Source: Chromatiaceae bacterium (GTDB lineage: Bacteria > Pseudomonadota > Gammaproteobacteria > Chromatiales > Chromatiaceae). Taken from it: DNA of 64,000 nt. Both the position numbers and the translations under genes were made by a program. The notes beneath the pieces were generated by a model. It was not told where the DNA came from, searched no databases, and saw nothing but the letters and a program-made list of their open reading frames with translations. The stretch's first letter is position 1, and every line of letters starts with the position of its first letter. The stretch spans positions 372,001-436,000 of the forward strand of contig JACKMX010000005.1 of the NCBI GenBank assembly GCA_024235175.1. The letters run 5' to 3'. Shown piece after piece: positions 34,600-45,465 of the stretch.

Positions 34600-35582
34600 T
34601 GAAAAAGGTGAATAGACCTCTCTGGCTGCTGCTCATTGCGGTTCTGGTTGGGGGTTGCAGCGCCCTGCAGCTGTCCATGCAGGAGTCACAGGAGGTCCGC
34701 TCGTTCCTCCACTCAGCCCAATCGGCTGAGGCGGTATTGGAAAAGGCCAGGTACTACCAGGCAGAGGGCGAAGTCGCAAAGGCGCTGGGTCTATTGGGGG
34801 CATCGGTTGAGAAGTTTCCGGAAAATGAAGAGATTAAGCTGCTTATCGCCGAATATCAGCATAGCTGGAGGCTTAACCGGCTTATACTTGAAAAACAGCT
34901 ATTACTGATGGAAACACGCTGGATGATTGAATCCCTGCCGCTGCTGGAAGAGCTCGCAAAGGGGAATCCAAACAATCATTTGATTGGCGCACGAATCCTG
35001 CTTTGGCAATCCGATCTTAAAAGTAAAGCGCCGGAACTGGTAAATTGTGGTATCGAATTGGAACAAGAGAATGTCTGGCTGGCCAGGCGCTGCCTCAGCA
35101 TGGCATATAGAATTTCTCAGACGCCGGAAACACAACAGCGCCTTGCCGCGGTATCGGACAGAATCGAGGCGATTGAACAGGCCGCCAGTGCTGAACTGGA
35201 TCGCAAGGAGGAGCGTGAAAGAGCTGACCGGGTGGAGCGGTTGCTGTCCGAGGCTATGCAGCAGCGGCAGCAGGGGAAGCTGGTTAAAGCCAGGGATAAA
35301 ATTGACGAGGCCCTGAAACAGGCTCCGGAGAGCCCCCGTGTGCGCGAACAGTTGTCGGAACTTCAGGAGCAACTTGAGGGTGAGGCGGAAATACTTATAA
35401 AACTGGGCGACAGGCTATACCGTAATCAACAGACGGCTGCTGCTATCGCAGTATGGGAGACGGCGTTGAAACTCGATCCTGATCAACAGCAGATAAAACT
35501 CACAGAGCGGATTCTCAGAGCCAAGACAGTCCTCAATAAACTGGAAAACATCCGCTCAATCACTCAGCCCAGCTCTCCATAG
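34596..35582 (+). CDS. TPR-like outer-membrane or periplasmic lipoprotein
   Basis: 328 aa. The N-terminus has a lipoprotein signal with lipobox LVGGC (Cys at about residue 21). The rest is almost entirely helical: TPR-like pairs (ARYYQAEGEVAKALGLLGAS; LIKLGDRLYRNQQTAAAIAV) around a charged coiled coil (about 195-240). It has no catalytic motif. It overlaps the adenylate cyclase gene by 4 nt (ATGA), so the two are translationally coupled; it may interact with the cyclase sensor domain from the envelope side. That link is inferred from gene order only. Confidence 0.82.
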   Translation: MMKKVNRPLWLLLIAVLVGGCSALQLSMQESQEVRSFLHSAQSAEAVLEKARYYQAEGEVAKALGLLGASVEKFPENEEIKLLIAEYQHSWRLNRLILEKQLLLMETRWMIESLPLLEELAKGNPNNHLIGARILLWQSDLKSKAPELVNCGIELEQENVWLARRCLSMAYRISQTPETQQRLAAVSDRIEAIEQAASAELDRKEERERADRVERLLSEAMQQRQQGKLVKARDKIDEALKQAPESPRVREQLSELQEQLEGEAEILIKLGDRLYRNQQTAAAIAVWETALKLDPDQQQIKLTERILRAKTVLNKLENIRSITQPSSP

Positions 35583-35642
35583 TCAATGCCGCAAGTGGGA
35601 TCGATTATGCGAGGAAAAGGGTTTGACTTGCTTCTCTGAAGG

Positions 35643-36248
35643 TCAGGGAATTCTGATACCTTCTGTATTCAACATTGCGACCAGACGGATCAAAGGCAGA
35701 CCGATGAGTGCGTTGGGGTCGTCTCCCTGCAGGCGTTCGAATAGTGATATGCCCAAACCTTCGGATTTAAAGCTGCCCGCGCAGTTGTAGGGTTGCTCCG
35801 CATCCAGATAGCGCTCAATCTGATCCCGTTGAAGACGACGAAAGCAAACGATGAACGGCTCGCATAAGGTCTGATTGTTGCCGTTTGCGGTGTTTAGCAG
35901 CGTCAACCCCGTATAAAAAATCACCCTGCGCCCCGAGGCGGTTTGCAACTGCTCAATGGCGTGCTTACGGTCACCAGGTTTACCCAAGACGATGTCGTTG
36001 ATGCAGGCGACCTGATCCGAACCTATTATCAATGCATCGGGGAACTTGTCTCCTGCGGCCTGAGCTTTCCGCAGTGACAGACGCATGACCAGTCGCGCCG
36101 GGTTTTCTCCCGGCTGTGGGGATTCGTCGATCAGCGGCGCATACGTCGAGAAAGCAAGACCAAGTTTCTGCAGCAGCATTTTACGGAACGGAGACGTTGA
36201 AGCCAAAACCAGGGGCGGTGAAATTTCTCTTGGTTGCTGAATGCTCAC
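35643..36248 (-). CDS. Maf family nucleoside triphosphate pyrophosphatase (YceF-type)
   Basis: 201 aa. The N-terminal LASTSPFRKMLLQKLGL and the catalytic Asp in IIGSDQVACIN, with LGKPG, are the Maf signature; the C-terminal GSFKSEGLGISLFERLQGDD is of the YceF branch, which hydrolyses 7-methyl-GTP, rather than the YhdE branch. It cleans the nucleotide pool of modified triphosphates. The start is a GTG; no closer ATG fits the family. It converges with the lipoprotein gene. In many gammaproteobacteria this gene sits just before yceD-rpmF; here the oad operon intervenes. Confidence 0.88.
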   Translation of the reverse strand: MSIQQPREISPPLVLASTSPFRKMLLQKLGLAFSTYAPLIDESPQPGENPARLVMRLSLRKAQAAGDKFPDALIIGSDQVACINDIVLGKPGDRKHAIEQLQTASGRRVIFYTGLTLLNTANGNNQTLCEPFIVCFRRLQRDQIERYLDAEQPYNCAGSFKSEGLGISLFERLQGDDPNALIGLPLIRLVAMLNTEGIRIP

Positions 36249-36596
36249 TTTTTACTGGTGCCCGGTTTTGGAATTCGGGCTGAGTCTAGCCAGTATCGGG
36301 CGACTCGACAAGCTGTTAATCCTAACCACAAAATGTATTCCATCAAGCTTTTCTGAAAACCGGAAAATCTTGCGGATTTTGAACGAAGGCAGGCCTCGAA
36401 GTACTTCCGGATCAAGATAAAAATACAAAAAACTGTCACAACAGGTCTTTATTCTGCCTGTTGTTGATCTGGCTTATTTGATCCACTTGACAGATCAATG
36501 GGATTGCCATAGATAGGATTCTCGGAAGAGAAAGAATATTTTATAGGCTAAGATTAACCCCGATGCGGATATAACCTGATGCAAGGATCTCTATAA
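36249..36596 (+). other. 348-bp region upstream of oadG with candidate promoter
   Basis: A perfect -35 TTGACA (36487-36492) is followed after 17 bp by TAGATA (36510-36515), a weak -10. An 8-bp hairpin (ACAACAGG / CCTGTTGT) lies at 36438-36464. The minus-strand 64-codon frame here has no family features and I do not count it as a gene. Confidence 0.4.
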
Positions 36597-36830
36597 ATGC
36601 CGGTAACCAGTCTGCTTTTGGAGGGGGTGGAGTTGATGCTGCTCGGAATGGGCAGCGTTTTCGTTTTTTTAGCGGCACTGGTCATTGTGCTGAAAGGTAT
36701 GTCCCGCCTGGCGCAGGTACTGGCACCTGAAGAAATAGCCGAAGGGGTAGCATCCAAAGCAGATGAAGATGGTGAGTTGCTTGCGGTTATCTCAGCCGCG
36801 ATTGCCCGATATCGCTCCCGGCACAAGTAA
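36597..36830 (+). CDS. oadG: Oxaloacetate decarboxylase gamma subunit
   Basis: 77 aa. A single N-terminal transmembrane helix (about 8-32, LMLLGMGSVFVFLAALVIVL) followed by a charged cytoplasmic tail is typical of OadG, which assembles the alpha and beta subunits of the sodium-pumping decarboxylase and contributes a zinc site. It is first in oadG-oadA-oadB, the usual order. A 64-bp gap separates it from oadA. Confidence 0.88.
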   Translation: MPVTSLLLEGVELMLLGMGSVFVFLAALVIVLKGMSRLAQVLAPEEIAEGVASKADEDGELLAVISAAIARYRSRHK

Positions 36831-36894
36831 CCCAACCGGCGCTGATGTCGCATCGGCTCAACTTTTCAGTCAAATAACATCGATAGAATAGAAG

Positions 36895-38697
36895 ATGAAA
36901 ACAATACCTGACTCCAAACCTCTGGGTATAACGGAACTTGTCCTGCGTGATGCCCACCAGTCTCTGTTCGCAACCAGGATGCGAATCGACGATATGCTCC
37001 CAATCGCGGCAAAGCTCGATCAAGTGGGATTCTGGTCCCTGGAAACCTGGGGCGGCGCCACTTTCGATGCCTGTATCCGTTTTCTGGGAGAGGATCCCTG
37101 GGAGCGTTTGCGGCGCCTTAAGGCGGCAATGCCGAACACGCCTATGCAGATGTTGTTCCGCGGGCAGAACATTTTAGGTTATCGCCACTATGCGGACGAT
37201 GTGGTGAAAGCATTCGTGGAAAGGGCTGCGGTCAATGGGATGGACGTTTTTCGTATCTTTGACGCTATGAACGATGTGCGAAATTTGGAAACCGCGGTCA
37301 AGGCGACACTGGCGGTGGATAAGCACGCCCAGGGGGCGCTCTCCTATACCGTCAGTCCGGTTCATAATCTCCAGTATTGGCTGGATATGGCGAAACGACT
37401 GGAAGAGATGGGTTGCCACTCCATCTGCATCAAAGATATGGCGGGTCTGCTCAAGCCGTATACTGCGTTCGAGCTGGTCAGCCGGCTCAAGGAGGAGGTT
37501 AGTATTCCTCTGGCGCTGCATGCCCATGCGACAACGGGATTGAGCACAGCCACTATCACCAAGGTGGCTGAAGCCGGCATCGATACCGTCGACACTTCCA
37601 TCTCCTCCATGAGCAATACATACGGCCATACCGCCACCGAGACAGTAGTCTCGATGCTGCAGGATACCGGGCGCGATACCGGTCTCAATCTCCAGCTACT
37701 GGAGGAGATTGCCGCCTATTTCAGGGAGGTAAGGAAAAAGTACGCCAAATTCGAAGGTGCGCTGAAAGGGATCGATTCCCGTATTCTGGTGGCGCAGGTT
37801 CCCGGCGGAATGCTGACCAATATGGAGAATCAACTGCGTGAGCAGGGCGCCAGTGATAAGCTGGACAAGGTGCTTGATGAGATTCCAAAAGTGCGCGAAG
37901 ATCTGGGTTTGATTCCACTGGTAACACCCACCTCACAGATTGTCGGTACCCAGGCCGTGCTTAACGTCCTTTCCGGTGAACGCTACAAAAACATGTCCAA
38001 GGAGACGGTCGGTATCCTGAAGGGTGAATATGGTGCCTCTCCCGCACCGTTAAACGTAGAGCTGCAGCAGCGGGTTCTCGATAAAGGCAAATCGCCGATC
38101 ACCTGCCGTCCCGCCGATCTGCTCGAACCGGAAGTGGAACGCCTGACCAAGGAGTTCAGAGGACTCGCCAGCGAAAAGGGTATCAAAATTGCCCGAGAAG
38201 AGATCGATGACGTTCTGACCTACGCACTGTTTCCACAAGTTGGTCTCAAGTTTCTGGTAAACAGGGACAATCCGGATGCGTTCGAACAGGCTCCCGGTGA
38301 AGCGGAACCAACAGCACCTGCGCCGGCTGCGGCGCCGGCTCCCCCTTCCGGTGGTCCGGAAGCTTACACTGTTACCGTCAATGGCAAGAATTTCGACGTT
38401 ATGGTGGCACCGGGTGGCGCAGTGCAAAGCTTGGCACCCATGTCACAGAGCCCGGCGTCTTCCTCTCCACCACAGTCGACAACCGGTACACCACTGCCTG
38501 CACCTCTGGCCGGCACCATCTTTAAAATTAAAGTGACGGAAGGCCAGGCCATTACCGAGGGCGATGTCGTGGTGGTCATGGAAGCGATGAAAATGGAGAC
38601 TGAAGTCAGGGCGACCAGGTCCGGAATCGTATTGTCAATTTCGGTCAAGGAAGGGGATGCGGTCCAGGTTGGCGCGACGCTTCTCACACTAGGCTGA
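36895..38697 (+). CDS. oadA: Oxaloacetate decarboxylase alpha subunit (biotin enzyme)
   Basis: 600 aa, cytoplasmic. The N-terminal carboxyltransferase domain (1-300) has [14 protein letters not shown] and the metal-binding HAHATTG; a conserved carboxylase domain follows (to about 465). A Pro/Ala linker (about 470-485 and 510-535) leads to a C-terminal biotinyl domain with the biotinylation site EAMKMETE. The alpha subunit moves CO2 from oxaloacetate to biotin; the beta subunit then decarboxylates biotin while exporting sodium. All domains are intact, although two Pro-rich stretches around a short [10 protein letters not shown] segment make the linker long. Confidence 0.95.
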   Translation: MKTIPDSKPLGITELVLRDAHQSLFATRMRIDDMLPIAAKLDQVGFWSLETWGGATFDACIRFLGEDPWERLRRLKAAMPNTPMQMLFRGQNILGYRHYADDVVKAFVERAAVNGMDVFRIFDAMNDVRNLETAVKATLAVDKHAQGALSYTVSPVHNLQYWLDMAKRLEEMGCHSICIKDMAGLLKPYTAFELVSRLKEEVSIPLALHAHATTGLSTATITKVAEAGIDTVDTSISSMSNTYGHTATETVVSMLQDTGRDTGLNLQLLEEIAAYFREVRKKYAKFEGALKGIDSRILVAQVPGGMLTNMENQLREQGASDKLDKVLDEIPKVREDLGLIPLVTPTSQIVGTQAVLNVLSGERYKNMSKETVGILKGEYGASPAPLNVELQQRVLDKGKSPITCRPADLLEPEVERLTKEFRGLASEKGIKIAREEIDDVLTYALFPQVGLKFLVNRDNPDAFEQAPGEAEPTAPAPAAAPAPPSGGPEAYTVTVNGKNFDVMVAPGGAVQSLAPMSQSPASSSPPQSTTGTPLPAPLAGTIFKIKVTEGQAITEGDVVVVMEAMKMETEVRATRSGIVLSISVKEGDAVQVGATLLTLG

Positions 38698-38702
38698 TCT
38701 GT

Positions 38703-39836
38703 ATGAAGAGCGTCGAAGCACTCTGGCAATCGATGGGCATTGCCAATATGGTACCGGGTCAGTTCTTTATGATGCTGGTTGGCGGCCTGTTGATCTATCT
38801 GGCTGTCAAAAAAAAATTCGAGCCTCTATTATTGCTGCCCATTGGATTTGGGGCCATTCTCAGCAATATCCCGGTCGCGGAAATTGCCGGTCCCGAAGGC
38901 CTGCTCGGATACATTTACCATGTGGGTATAGAGACGGGTGTTTTTCCGCTTCTTATTTTCATGGGAGTCGGAGCGCTGACTGATTTCGGCGCTCTTATTG
39001 CCATGCCAATAACTTTGTTTCTTGGTGCGGCGGCCCAGTTCGGTATATTCATAACATTGATTGGTGCGCTTGCGCTGAACGTCATTCCGGGATTTGGTTT
39101 TTCCCTGTCGGATGCCTCAGCCATTGCGATTATTGGTGGGGCGGATGGACCGACTGCAATTTTTCTCGCCTCCCGACTGGCCCCGGAATTGCTGGGAGCG
39201 ATCGCTGTCTCCGCATACTCTTACATGGCTTTAGTGCCGATTATTCAGCCGCCCATAATGAAACTGCTGACGACCGAGCAGGAGCGTAAGGTGGTTATGT
39301 CCCAGATGAGGCCAGTCAGCAGGCTCGAAAAAATTTTCTTCCCATTTGCGGTACTGATCCTTTGTATTTTGTTTCTGCCCTCGGCGGCACCGCTCATTGG
39401 CATGTTGATGTTCGGCAATCTATTGCGTGAAGCGGGAGTGGTTGCGCGGCTGAGTCATGCCGCACAGAATGAGATTATCAACATTGTCACGATTTTTCTG
39501 GGCCTGGCGGTTGGTTCAAAACTCTCGGCGGACAGATTTCTTACGCTCGATACCCTCGGAATTCTCGCGCTTGGTGCATTTGCTTTCTGCGTGGGAACTG
39601 CCGCTGGCGTGCTGATGGGAAAGATCATGCACCGTATGAGCGGCGGCAAGGTAAATCCGTTGATTGGCGCGGCAGGGGTTTCGGCAGTACCAATGGCTGC
39701 CAGGGTTGTGAATAAAGTAGGACTGGAAGCAGATCAGAACAATTTTCTGCTGATGCATGCGATGGGACCCAATGTTGCAGGTGTAATTGGTTCGGCCGTT
39801 GCCGCAGGAGTGCTATTGGCAGTCGTGGGGGGCTGA
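38703..39836 (+). CDS. oadB: Sodium ion-translocating oxaloacetate decarboxylase beta subunit
   Basis: 377 aa, about nine membrane helices. The conserved sodium-site region [20 protein letters not shown], with its essential Asp, is present, as are [14 protein letters not shown] and the C-terminal [14 protein letters not shown] and [15 protein letters not shown]. It couples decarboxylation of carboxybiotin on OadA to sodium export, so the cell can use oxaloacetate (or the reverse flow) to handle a sodium gradient. It begins 5 bp after oadA. A sodium-coupled transporter gene lies at 60.6 kb in the same window. Confidence 0.95.
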   Translation: MKSVEALWQSMGIANMVPGQFFMMLVGGLLIYLAVKKKFEPLLLLPIGFGAILSNIPVAEIAGPEGLLGYIYHVGIETGVFPLLIFMGVGALTDFGALIAMPITLFLGAAAQFGIFITLIGALALNVIPGFGFSLSDASAIAIIGGADGPTAIFLASRLAPELLGAIAVSAYSYMALVPIIQPPIMKLLTTEQERKVVMSQMRPVSRLEKIFFPFAVLILCILFLPSAAPLIGMLMFGNLLREAGVVARLSHAAQNEIINIVTIFLGLAVGSKLSADRFLTLDTLGILALGAFAFCVGTAAGVLMGKIMHRMSGGKVNPLIGAAGVSAVPMAARVVNKVGLEADQNNFLLMHAMGPNVAGVIGSAVAAGVLLAVVGG

Positions 39837-40013
39837 TCTCCTGCTTCCCGATCATTTCTTTCAATTTGTAATACCATTTTCATAGGCACCAACCGGGGGA
39901 TTTCTCTTCCGGGCCAGTTGAAATCTCCTGTTCACTTCATCCCTTGCTGCTTAAGCCAGTGAAAGCACATATGTTTTGACCTATGGGCGCACGCGTAATA
40001 TCATTGCCCGCTT

Positions 40014-40547
40014 ATGTCGGCCCGACTACCCGAATTCGTTGATCCATGGCTGCTGGCTGAGCGTGGCAAGAGTATCTCCGGGGAGTTTGAACTCGTGAAA
40101 CTCCCCCGTATGACAGAGGTATTGATAGATACGGGGGGGAGTGTTTGCTTTGCATTAAATTTCAGCAAAGATGCAAAAAGTCGAGTCAGGATAACAGGGT
40201 ATGTCAGGGCAGGGCTGAGACTGGAGTGCCAGCGCTGCCTCGAAGTGATGCTGCTGGCGGTGGATTCCACACTGGATCTGGTCGTTATTCAGGTCCCGGC
40301 GGAGGCGGAGAGGATTCCCCCGGAGTGTGAGCCGGTTCTGGTAGAGGATGGCGGATTAAGAATTGTAGATCTGATAGAAGAGGAACTTTTACTTGCGATT
40401 CCCCTGGTGCCGATGCATGAGCCGGGAATTTGCACAATGTGTACCTCCAGTACCGATGAAAGCGTGCAGTTGGATGCCAGTACAGAGAGTGGCACGGTTA
40501 ACCCATTTGCGATTTTGTCCCAACTGAAAACGGACAGAAAGAATTGA
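40014..40547 (+). CDS. yceD: DUF177 / YceD family protein
   Basis: 177 aa. Has the family's CxxC (LECQRCLEVM) in the middle, an acidic segment and a C-terminal NPFAILSQLK. YceD proteins are found nearly always directly before rpmF and are involved in 23S rRNA accumulation or fatty acid/ribosome coordination. It ends 25 bp before rpmF here. The predicted -10-like TAATAT lies only 13 bp before the ATG. Confidence 0.9.
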   Translation: MSARLPEFVDPWLLAERGKSISGEFELVKLPRMTEVLIDTGGSVCFALNFSKDAKSRVRITGYVRAGLRLECQRCLEVMLLAVDSTLDLVVIQVPAEAERIPPECEPVLVEDGGLRIVDLIEEELLLAIPLVPMHEPGICTMCTSSTDESVQLDASTESGTVNPFAILSQLKTDRKN

Positions 40548-40572
40548 CTTTAGTAATTAGGAGCCTGTATCA

Positions 40573-40752
40573 ATGGCGGTTCAAAAGAGTAGAAAAACAC
40601 CATCGAAGCGCGGCATGCGACGTTCCCATGATGCTCTGAAGGCAGAGAACTTATCGATAGACCCAACCTCAGGAGAGACTCATCTGCGTCACAATGTGAC
40701 TCCCGACGGCTTCTATCGCGGTCGCAAAGTGATTGCCGGAAAAGACGAATAG
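40573..40752 (+). CDS. rpmF: 50S ribosomal protein L32
   Basis: 59 aa, read directly from the ATG at 40573. [20 protein letters not shown] at the N-terminus is the conserved L32 signature; the rest ([18 protein letters not shown]) matches the proteobacterial form without zinc-binding cysteines. It is a small structural protein of the large ribosomal subunit. It lies between yceD and plsX, the standard position, and the plsX start follows 101 bp later. Confidence 0.97.
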   Translation: MAVQKSRKTPSKRGMRRSHDALKAENLSIDPTSGETHLRHNVTPDGFYRGRKVIAGKDE

Positions 40753-40853
40753 AATAACTCAGATTGTGAGCCGGATTAACGATCCTCCATTCGCCGTAAT
40801 CCGTATAAGGTTACAGGCATGGCGTTGTTGTATCCTATTGCAGCAGTAACCTG

Positions 40854-41885
40854 ATGAAGCGAAGTGAGCGTATTACCATAGCGCTGGATGCGCTGGGTGG
40901 GGATCATGGAGCAAGTGTCGTTGTGCCTGCGGCGCTCCAGTTCCTCAACGGCAACCCCGATGTCGAAATTATTCTGGTTGGCCGAGAGGATATCCTGTCC
41001 GAGCATTTGGCGGGAAAGCCAACATCAGACCGTTTGCGGATACACCATGCTTCCCAGGAAGTCGGTATGGATGAGCCGCCCTCGAAAGCGCTTCGCGGAA
41101 AAAAAGATTCTTCCATGCGCGTCGCGCTGAATCTGGTAAAAGAGGGTGTTGCGGATGCTTGTGTCAGTGCGGGTAATACCGGCGCGCTGATGGCAACCGC
41201 CCGCTTTGTATTGAAGATGCTGCCACATGTGGATCGGCCGGCCATTATTACTGCACTTCCCTCCATCGAGGGTCGGACCTGGGTCCTTGACCTGGGGGCC
41301 AACGTAGACTGTTCAAGTCAGCATCTATTTCAGTTTGCGGTTATGGGGAGCGAAATGGTTGCCGCCGTAGATGAAAAAATCGACAATCCAAGAATCGGGC
41401 TGTTGAACATCGGCGAAGAAGAGATAAAGGGTAACGAGCAGGTTAAAAATGCACATCGTCTCCTGGCGAACAGTACACTTAATTACGTTGGCTATGTGGA
41501 GGGTGATGGTATTTATAAGGGTAACGCGGATGTTGTGGTGACCGATGGGTTCGTAGGCAATATCGCGCTGAAAAGCTCGGAGGGCGTTGCTAAAATGATT
41601 GCCCATTTTCTCAAAGCCGAATTCAGGCGGAATATTTTTACCCGTATGATTGCATTGTTGGCGCTACCCGTATTGAAGAATTTCCGGCGCAAGGCGGATC
41701 CCAGGAGTCACAATGGCGCCAGTCTGCTTGGATTACGTGGTGTGGTGATCAAAAGTCACGGTGGTGCAGATGTGCTTGCATTTGAGAATGCGATAATGGT
41801 CGCCAAGCAAGCGGTGCGCAACAATGTTTCCGAACGGATTGCAAAGGGTGTCGCAGCGCACCTTGACGAAGGGGCTGGTGCATGA
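40854..41885 (+). CDS. plsX: Phosphate acyltransferase PlsX
   Basis: 343 aa. Converts acyl-ACP to acyl-phosphate at the start of phospholipid synthesis. The N-terminal [31 protein letters not shown] loop ([15 protein letters not shown]) and the C-terminal [12 protein letters not shown] are characteristic. The length is normal. It overlaps fabH by 4 nt (ATGA), so acyl-phosphate formation and fatty-acid initiation are co-translated. Confidence 0.97.
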   Translation: MKRSERITIALDALGGDHGASVVVPAALQFLNGNPDVEIILVGREDILSEHLAGKPTSDRLRIHHASQEVGMDEPPSKALRGKKDSSMRVALNLVKEGVADACVSAGNTGALMATARFVLKMLPHVDRPAIITALPSIEGRTWVLDLGANVDCSSQHLFQFAVMGSEMVAAVDEKIDNPRIGLLNIGEEEIKGNEQVKNAHRLLANSTLNYVGYVEGDGIYKGNADVVVTDGFVGNIALKSSEGVAKMIAHFLKAEFRRNIFTRMIALLALPVLKNFRRKADPRSHNGASLLGLRGVVIKSHGGADVLAFENAIMVAKQAVRNNVSERIAKGVAAHLDEGAGA

Positions 41886-42850
41886 CCTATTCTCGTATAG
41901 CAGGAACAGGCAGTTTTTTACCGGAAAAGGTGGTGACCAATCACGATCTGGAGAAGATCGTGGATACTTCAGACCAGTGGATTCAGGATCGTACCGGGAT
42001 CAAACAGAGATATATTGCCGGCGAAAACGAAACAACAGGCGATCTTGCAGAACAGGCAGCCCGCAGGGCTATGGATGCGGCGGGAAAGGGTCCCAGGGAT
42101 ATAGACCTCATTGTTCTTGCCACTACTACACCTGATCAGATTTTTCCAAGCACCGCCTGTCTGGTACAAAGCAGACTCGATATCCATGGTTGTCCGGCGT
42201 TCGACATCCAGGCGGTTTGCACCGGATTTGTCTACGCGCTCGCTGTTGCCGACAACTTTATCCGGGCCGGAAACGCAACTTGTGCACTGGTGATTGGCGC
42301 GGAGACCTTCTCCAAAATATTGAATTGGAAGGATAGGGGAACCTGTGTGTTGTTCGGTGATGGCGCGGGTGCAGTTGTTCTCGAAGCCAGCGAAGAGCCG
42401 GGGATATTGTCAACTCATCTGCATGCAGACGGGGATTATGCAAATCTGCTTCATGTTCCGGACGGTGTCTCCCGGGGATACGACCAGGTGCAACAAGAGC
42501 GGGCTTTTGTGGAGATGCGGGGCAACGAGGTTTTCAAGATGGCTGTCAACACACTCGGACGGATCGTTGACGAGACACTTGAACATAACGGCCTCAAAAA
42601 ATCAGATATAGACTGGCTGATCCCCCACCAGGCAAATTTCAGGATTATCCGTGGCATTGCTCGCAAGTTGCAACTACCGATTGAACGAGTTGTCGTGACG
42701 GTTGCAGAACATGGCAACACCTCGGCAGCCTCGGTTCCACTCGCATTCGATGTGGCTGTCCGGGATGGCAGAATAAAACGTGGAGAAACGCTGTTGATGG
42801 AGGCTTTCGGTGGCGGATTTACCTGGGGTTCGGCCCTGGTAAAGTATTGA
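41882..42850 (+). CDS. fabH: 3-oxoacyl-ACP synthase III
   Basis: 322 aa. Starts fatty-acid synthesis by condensing acetyl-CoA with malonyl-ACP. The catalytic triad is visible: Cys in [11 protein letters not shown], His in [11 protein letters not shown] and Asn in EHGNTSAAS. The length and start are standard. It is followed only 12 bp later by fabG; the usual intervening fabD (malonyl-CoA:ACP transacylase) is missing. Confidence 0.97.
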   Translation: MTYSRIAGTGSFLPEKVVTNHDLEKIVDTSDQWIQDRTGIKQRYIAGENETTGDLAEQAARRAMDAAGKGPRDIDLIVLATTTPDQIFPSTACLVQSRLDIHGCPAFDIQAVCTGFVYALAVADNFIRAGNATCALVIGAETFSKILNWKDRGTCVLFGDGAGAVVLEASEEPGILSTHLHADGDYANLLHVPDGVSRGYDQVQQERAFVEMRGNEVFKMAVNTLGRIVDETLEHNGLKKSDIDWLIPHQANFRIIRGIARKLQLPIERVVVTVAEHGNTSAASVPLAFDVAVRDGRIKRGETLLMEAFGGGFTWGSALVKY

Positions 42851-42862
42851 TGAGGATTTTTT

Positions 42863-43603
42863 ATGCTCGAAAATGAAGTCGCTCTAGTTACCGGTGCGAG
42901 CCGTGGAATCGGCAGCGCCATAGCTGCAAAACTGGGTGAGCAGGGAGCAACGGTGATCGGAACGGCCACCTCCGGTGCGGGTGCGGAATCTATCTCAGCT
43001 CAACTCGCCGCAAAGGCAATTACAGGGCGGGGAATGGTATTGAATGTGACTGATCAGGGTTCTGTTGAGAGCCTGCTCAGAGAGATTGCAGACGCTTATG
43101 GTGCTCCCACCATATTGGTCAATAACGCGGGTATTACCCGGGATAACCTCCTTATGCGAATGCAGGAAGAGGAGTGGGATATCATTATCGAAACCAACCT
43201 GAAATCGGTTTATCGGCTGTCAAAAGGCTGTCTGCGGGCAATGATGAAAGCGCGTAAAGGGAGAATCATTAATATCGCATCTGTTGTCGGGTCTACAGGC
43301 AATCCCGGGCAGTGCAACTATTCCGCTGCCAAAGCAGGAATGCTCGGCTTTACCAAGTCTCTGGCGAGGGAGGTGGGTTCCAGAGGAATAACGGTAAATA
43401 CTGTTGCACCTGGTTTCATCGATACCGATATGACCCGCGAATTACCCGAAGAGCAACGCAGGGCACTACTGGCAGGTATTCCCATTGGTCGTCTTGGGCA
43501 GGTTGAAGAGATCGCTGATGCCGTCGCTTTCCTCGCCTCTCGAAGTGCCGGATATATTACCGGCGAAACACTGCATGTGAACGGTGGCATGTACATGGCC
43601 TGA
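42863..43603 (+). CDS. fabG: 3-oxoacyl-ACP reductase
   Basis: 246 aa SDR enzyme that reduces 3-ketoacyl-ACP with NADPH. TGASRGIGSAIA binds the cofactor; NNAGITRDNLLMRM, the catalytic Ser in IASVVG and Tyr-x3-Lys in NYSAAKAG are intact; the C-terminus ITGETLHVNGGMYM is typical. It sits between fabH and acpP. Confidence 0.97.
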   Translation: MLENEVALVTGASRGIGSAIAAKLGEQGATVIGTATSGAGAESISAQLAAKAITGRGMVLNVTDQGSVESLLREIADAYGAPTILVNNAGITRDNLLMRMQEEEWDIIIETNLKSVYRLSKGCLRAMMKARKGRIINIASVVGSTGNPGQCNYSAAKAGMLGFTKSLAREVGSRGITVNTVAPGFIDTDMTRELPEEQRRALLAGIPIGRLGQVEEIADAVAFLASRSAGYITGETLHVNGGMYMA

Positions 43604-43759
43604 AAACTGATGCAAGCCACAGGTAAATGCAAATTACTCATTTCGATTCCGGAAAGCCTTAGCAATCCAGGATTTACTTCCAACTCTATGGGTTTCTGAA
43701 TACAATACCCAATTGGTTGCCATTGCGTGACAAACCTTAAACTGGAGGAACTACCAACC

Positions 43760-43996
43760 ATGAGCACTATTGAAGAACGTGTTAAAAAAATAGTCATTGA
43801 ACAACTCGGCGTCACAGAGGATGAGGTGACCATTGAAGCTTCGTTTGTGGACGACCTGGGCGCTGATTCACTGGATACAGTTGAACTTGTAATGGCGCTT
43901 GAAGAGGAGTTCGAAACTGAAATCCCTGACGAAGATGCTGAGAAAATCACCACTGTTCAGCAGGCCGTCGACTATATCAAGGCACACAGCAGCTGA
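43760..43996 (+). CDS. acpP: Acyl carrier protein
   Basis: 78 aa, strongly acidic. The phosphopantetheine Ser is in [10 protein letters not shown], the invariant DSL motif. I start at the ATG at 43760, preceded by GGAGG; an in-frame ATG at 43727 would add 11 residues not found in the family. The 156-bp gap after fabG likely contains its own promoter, as is common for this highly expressed gene. Confidence 0.97.
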   Translation: MSTIEERVKKIVIEQLGVTEDEVTIEASFVDDLGADSLDTVELVMALEEEFETEIPDEDAEKITTVQQAVDYIKAHSS

Positions 43997-44129
43997 CTTA
44001 GGGTTGGTTATGATGGTCTGATACTCAAAGCAGTAAGGCCATCATCACGGGTGTGAGCTGTGTTGTTTTTCCAGTGCAGGTTGCAGTTTTCTTAACCATA
44101 TTTCTACTTACACGCAAGGTACCCCATAC

Positions 44130-45374
44130 ATGTCTCGAAGAAGGGTTGTCATAACCGGGCTCGGCATGGTTGCGCCCGTCGGCCACACCGTTAGAGAGTC
44201 CTGGGATAATATACTTGCCGGTAAAAGCGGGATAAAGCCCATCACCCATTTCGATGTTGAGCCATTTTCCGTGCGTTTCGGCGGACCGATTTACGACTTC
44301 GATATCACCCAATATGTGCCGGCAAAAGATGCCAAGAAAATGGATAAGTTTATTCATTACGGCATGGCCGCCGGTTGTCAGGCAATCGAAGAGAGCGGAT
44401 TTGAAATCAACGAAGAGACTTGCCGCAGAATCGGTGTGGGAATAGGCTCGGGCATAGGCGGTATAACCGGCATAGAAAATAACTATCAGATCTACCTGGA
44501 GAAAGGTCCCAGAAAAATTTCACCTTTTTTCGTGCCCGCCAACATCGTCAACATGGTTGCCGGTAATTTATCGATCAAATATGGACTCAAGGGTCCCAAC
44601 TACTCCATTGTCTCGGCCTGCAGCAGCGGTACCCATGCAATTGGTGAGGCGGCCCGCCTGATCAGGCACGGATATATCGATATAATGATTGCCGGTGGTG
44701 CGGAGATGGCGACCTCTCCGGTAGGTCTCGGGGGATTTGCCGCTGCTCGTGCGTTATCCACCAGAAATGACGATCCGCAGGCTGCAAGCAGGCCGTGGGA
44801 CAGAGATAGGGACGGCTTTGTACTGAGCGATGGAGCTGGCGTCATGGTGCTTGAAGAGTACGAACAAGCCAAGGCCCGCGGTGCCAAAATCTATGCAGAG
44901 ATTATCGGAATCGGGATGAATTCCGATGCCTACCATATGACTGCACCTTCCCCCAATGGTATCGGCGCCAGTGAGTGTATGCGGATGGCATTGGAAGACG
45001 CCCAGACCAATCTTGACCAAGTCAATTATATCAACGCTCACGGAACCTCCACTCCTGCAGGTGACGTGGCCGAGACCATGGGAGTCAAGCAAGCCTTTGG
45101 CGATCATGCCTATAAGTTGGCTATGAGTTCCACCAAATCAATGACCGGTCATATGCTCGGGGCAGCCGGCGGTGCAGAAGCAGTGTTCACCGCGTTGGCT
45201 GTGCACGATCAGGTTGCTCCGCCCACGATCAATTTGGAAAACCCGGATCCGGAATGCGATCTCGATTATGTTCCCAATCAGGCAAGAGAGATGAAGATCG
45301 ATGTGGCGATCTCCAATTCATTTGGTTTTGGAGGAACAAATGGTACGCTGGTCTTCAGGCGAGTGACAGATTGA
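44130..45374 (+). CDS. fabF: 3-oxoacyl-ACP synthase II
   Basis: 414 aa elongating ketosynthase. The Cys is in [11 protein letters not shown], and the two His are in [11 protein letters not shown] and [20 protein letters not shown] closes the C-terminus. The length is normal. A strong intrinsic terminator follows, separating it from pabC. Confidence 0.97.
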   Translation: MSRRRVVITGLGMVAPVGHTVRESWDNILAGKSGIKPITHFDVEPFSVRFGGPIYDFDITQYVPAKDAKKMDKFIHYGMAAGCQAIEESGFEINEETCRRIGVGIGSGIGGITGIENNYQIYLEKGPRKISPFFVPANIVNMVAGNLSIKYGLKGPNYSIVSACSSGTHAIGEAARLIRHGYIDIMIAGGAEMATSPVGLGGFAAARALSTRNDDPQAASRPWDRDRDGFVLSDGAGVMVLEEYEQAKARGAKIYAEIIGIGMNSDAYHMTAPSPNGIGASECMRMALEDAQTNLDQVNYINAHGTSTPAGDVAETMGVKQAFGDHAYKLAMSSTKSMTGHMLGAAGGAEAVFTALAVHDQVAPPTINLENPDPECDLDYVPNQAREMKIDVAISNSFGFGGTNGTLVFRRVTD

Positions 45375-45431
45375 CACTCTTTTTTTGTCGGGCCAACAGA
45401 CAGATCAACGGCGTTGACAAACTTTAAACGG

Positions 45432-45465
45432 AAAGGCGGGATTTTCGATCCCGCCTTTTCTGTTT
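45432..45465 (+). terminator. Rho-independent terminator after fabF
   Basis: A 10-bp perfect GC-rich stem (AAAGGCGGGA / TCCCGCCTTT) with a 7-nt loop, followed by TTCTGTTTTT. It lies 57 bp after the fabF stop and ends 13 bp before the pabC start, so it would end fatty-acid transcripts unless read through. Confidence 0.9.

Noticed and set aside
36245..36439. 64-codon minus-strand frame upstream of maf
   Set aside because: No recognisable features and no good start site; it overlaps a hairpin-rich promoter region.
39975..40013. Leaderless promoter for yceD (TAATAT 13 bp before the ATG)
   Set aside because: The matching -35 is poor, and the -10 is too close to the start codon to be trusted without mapping.
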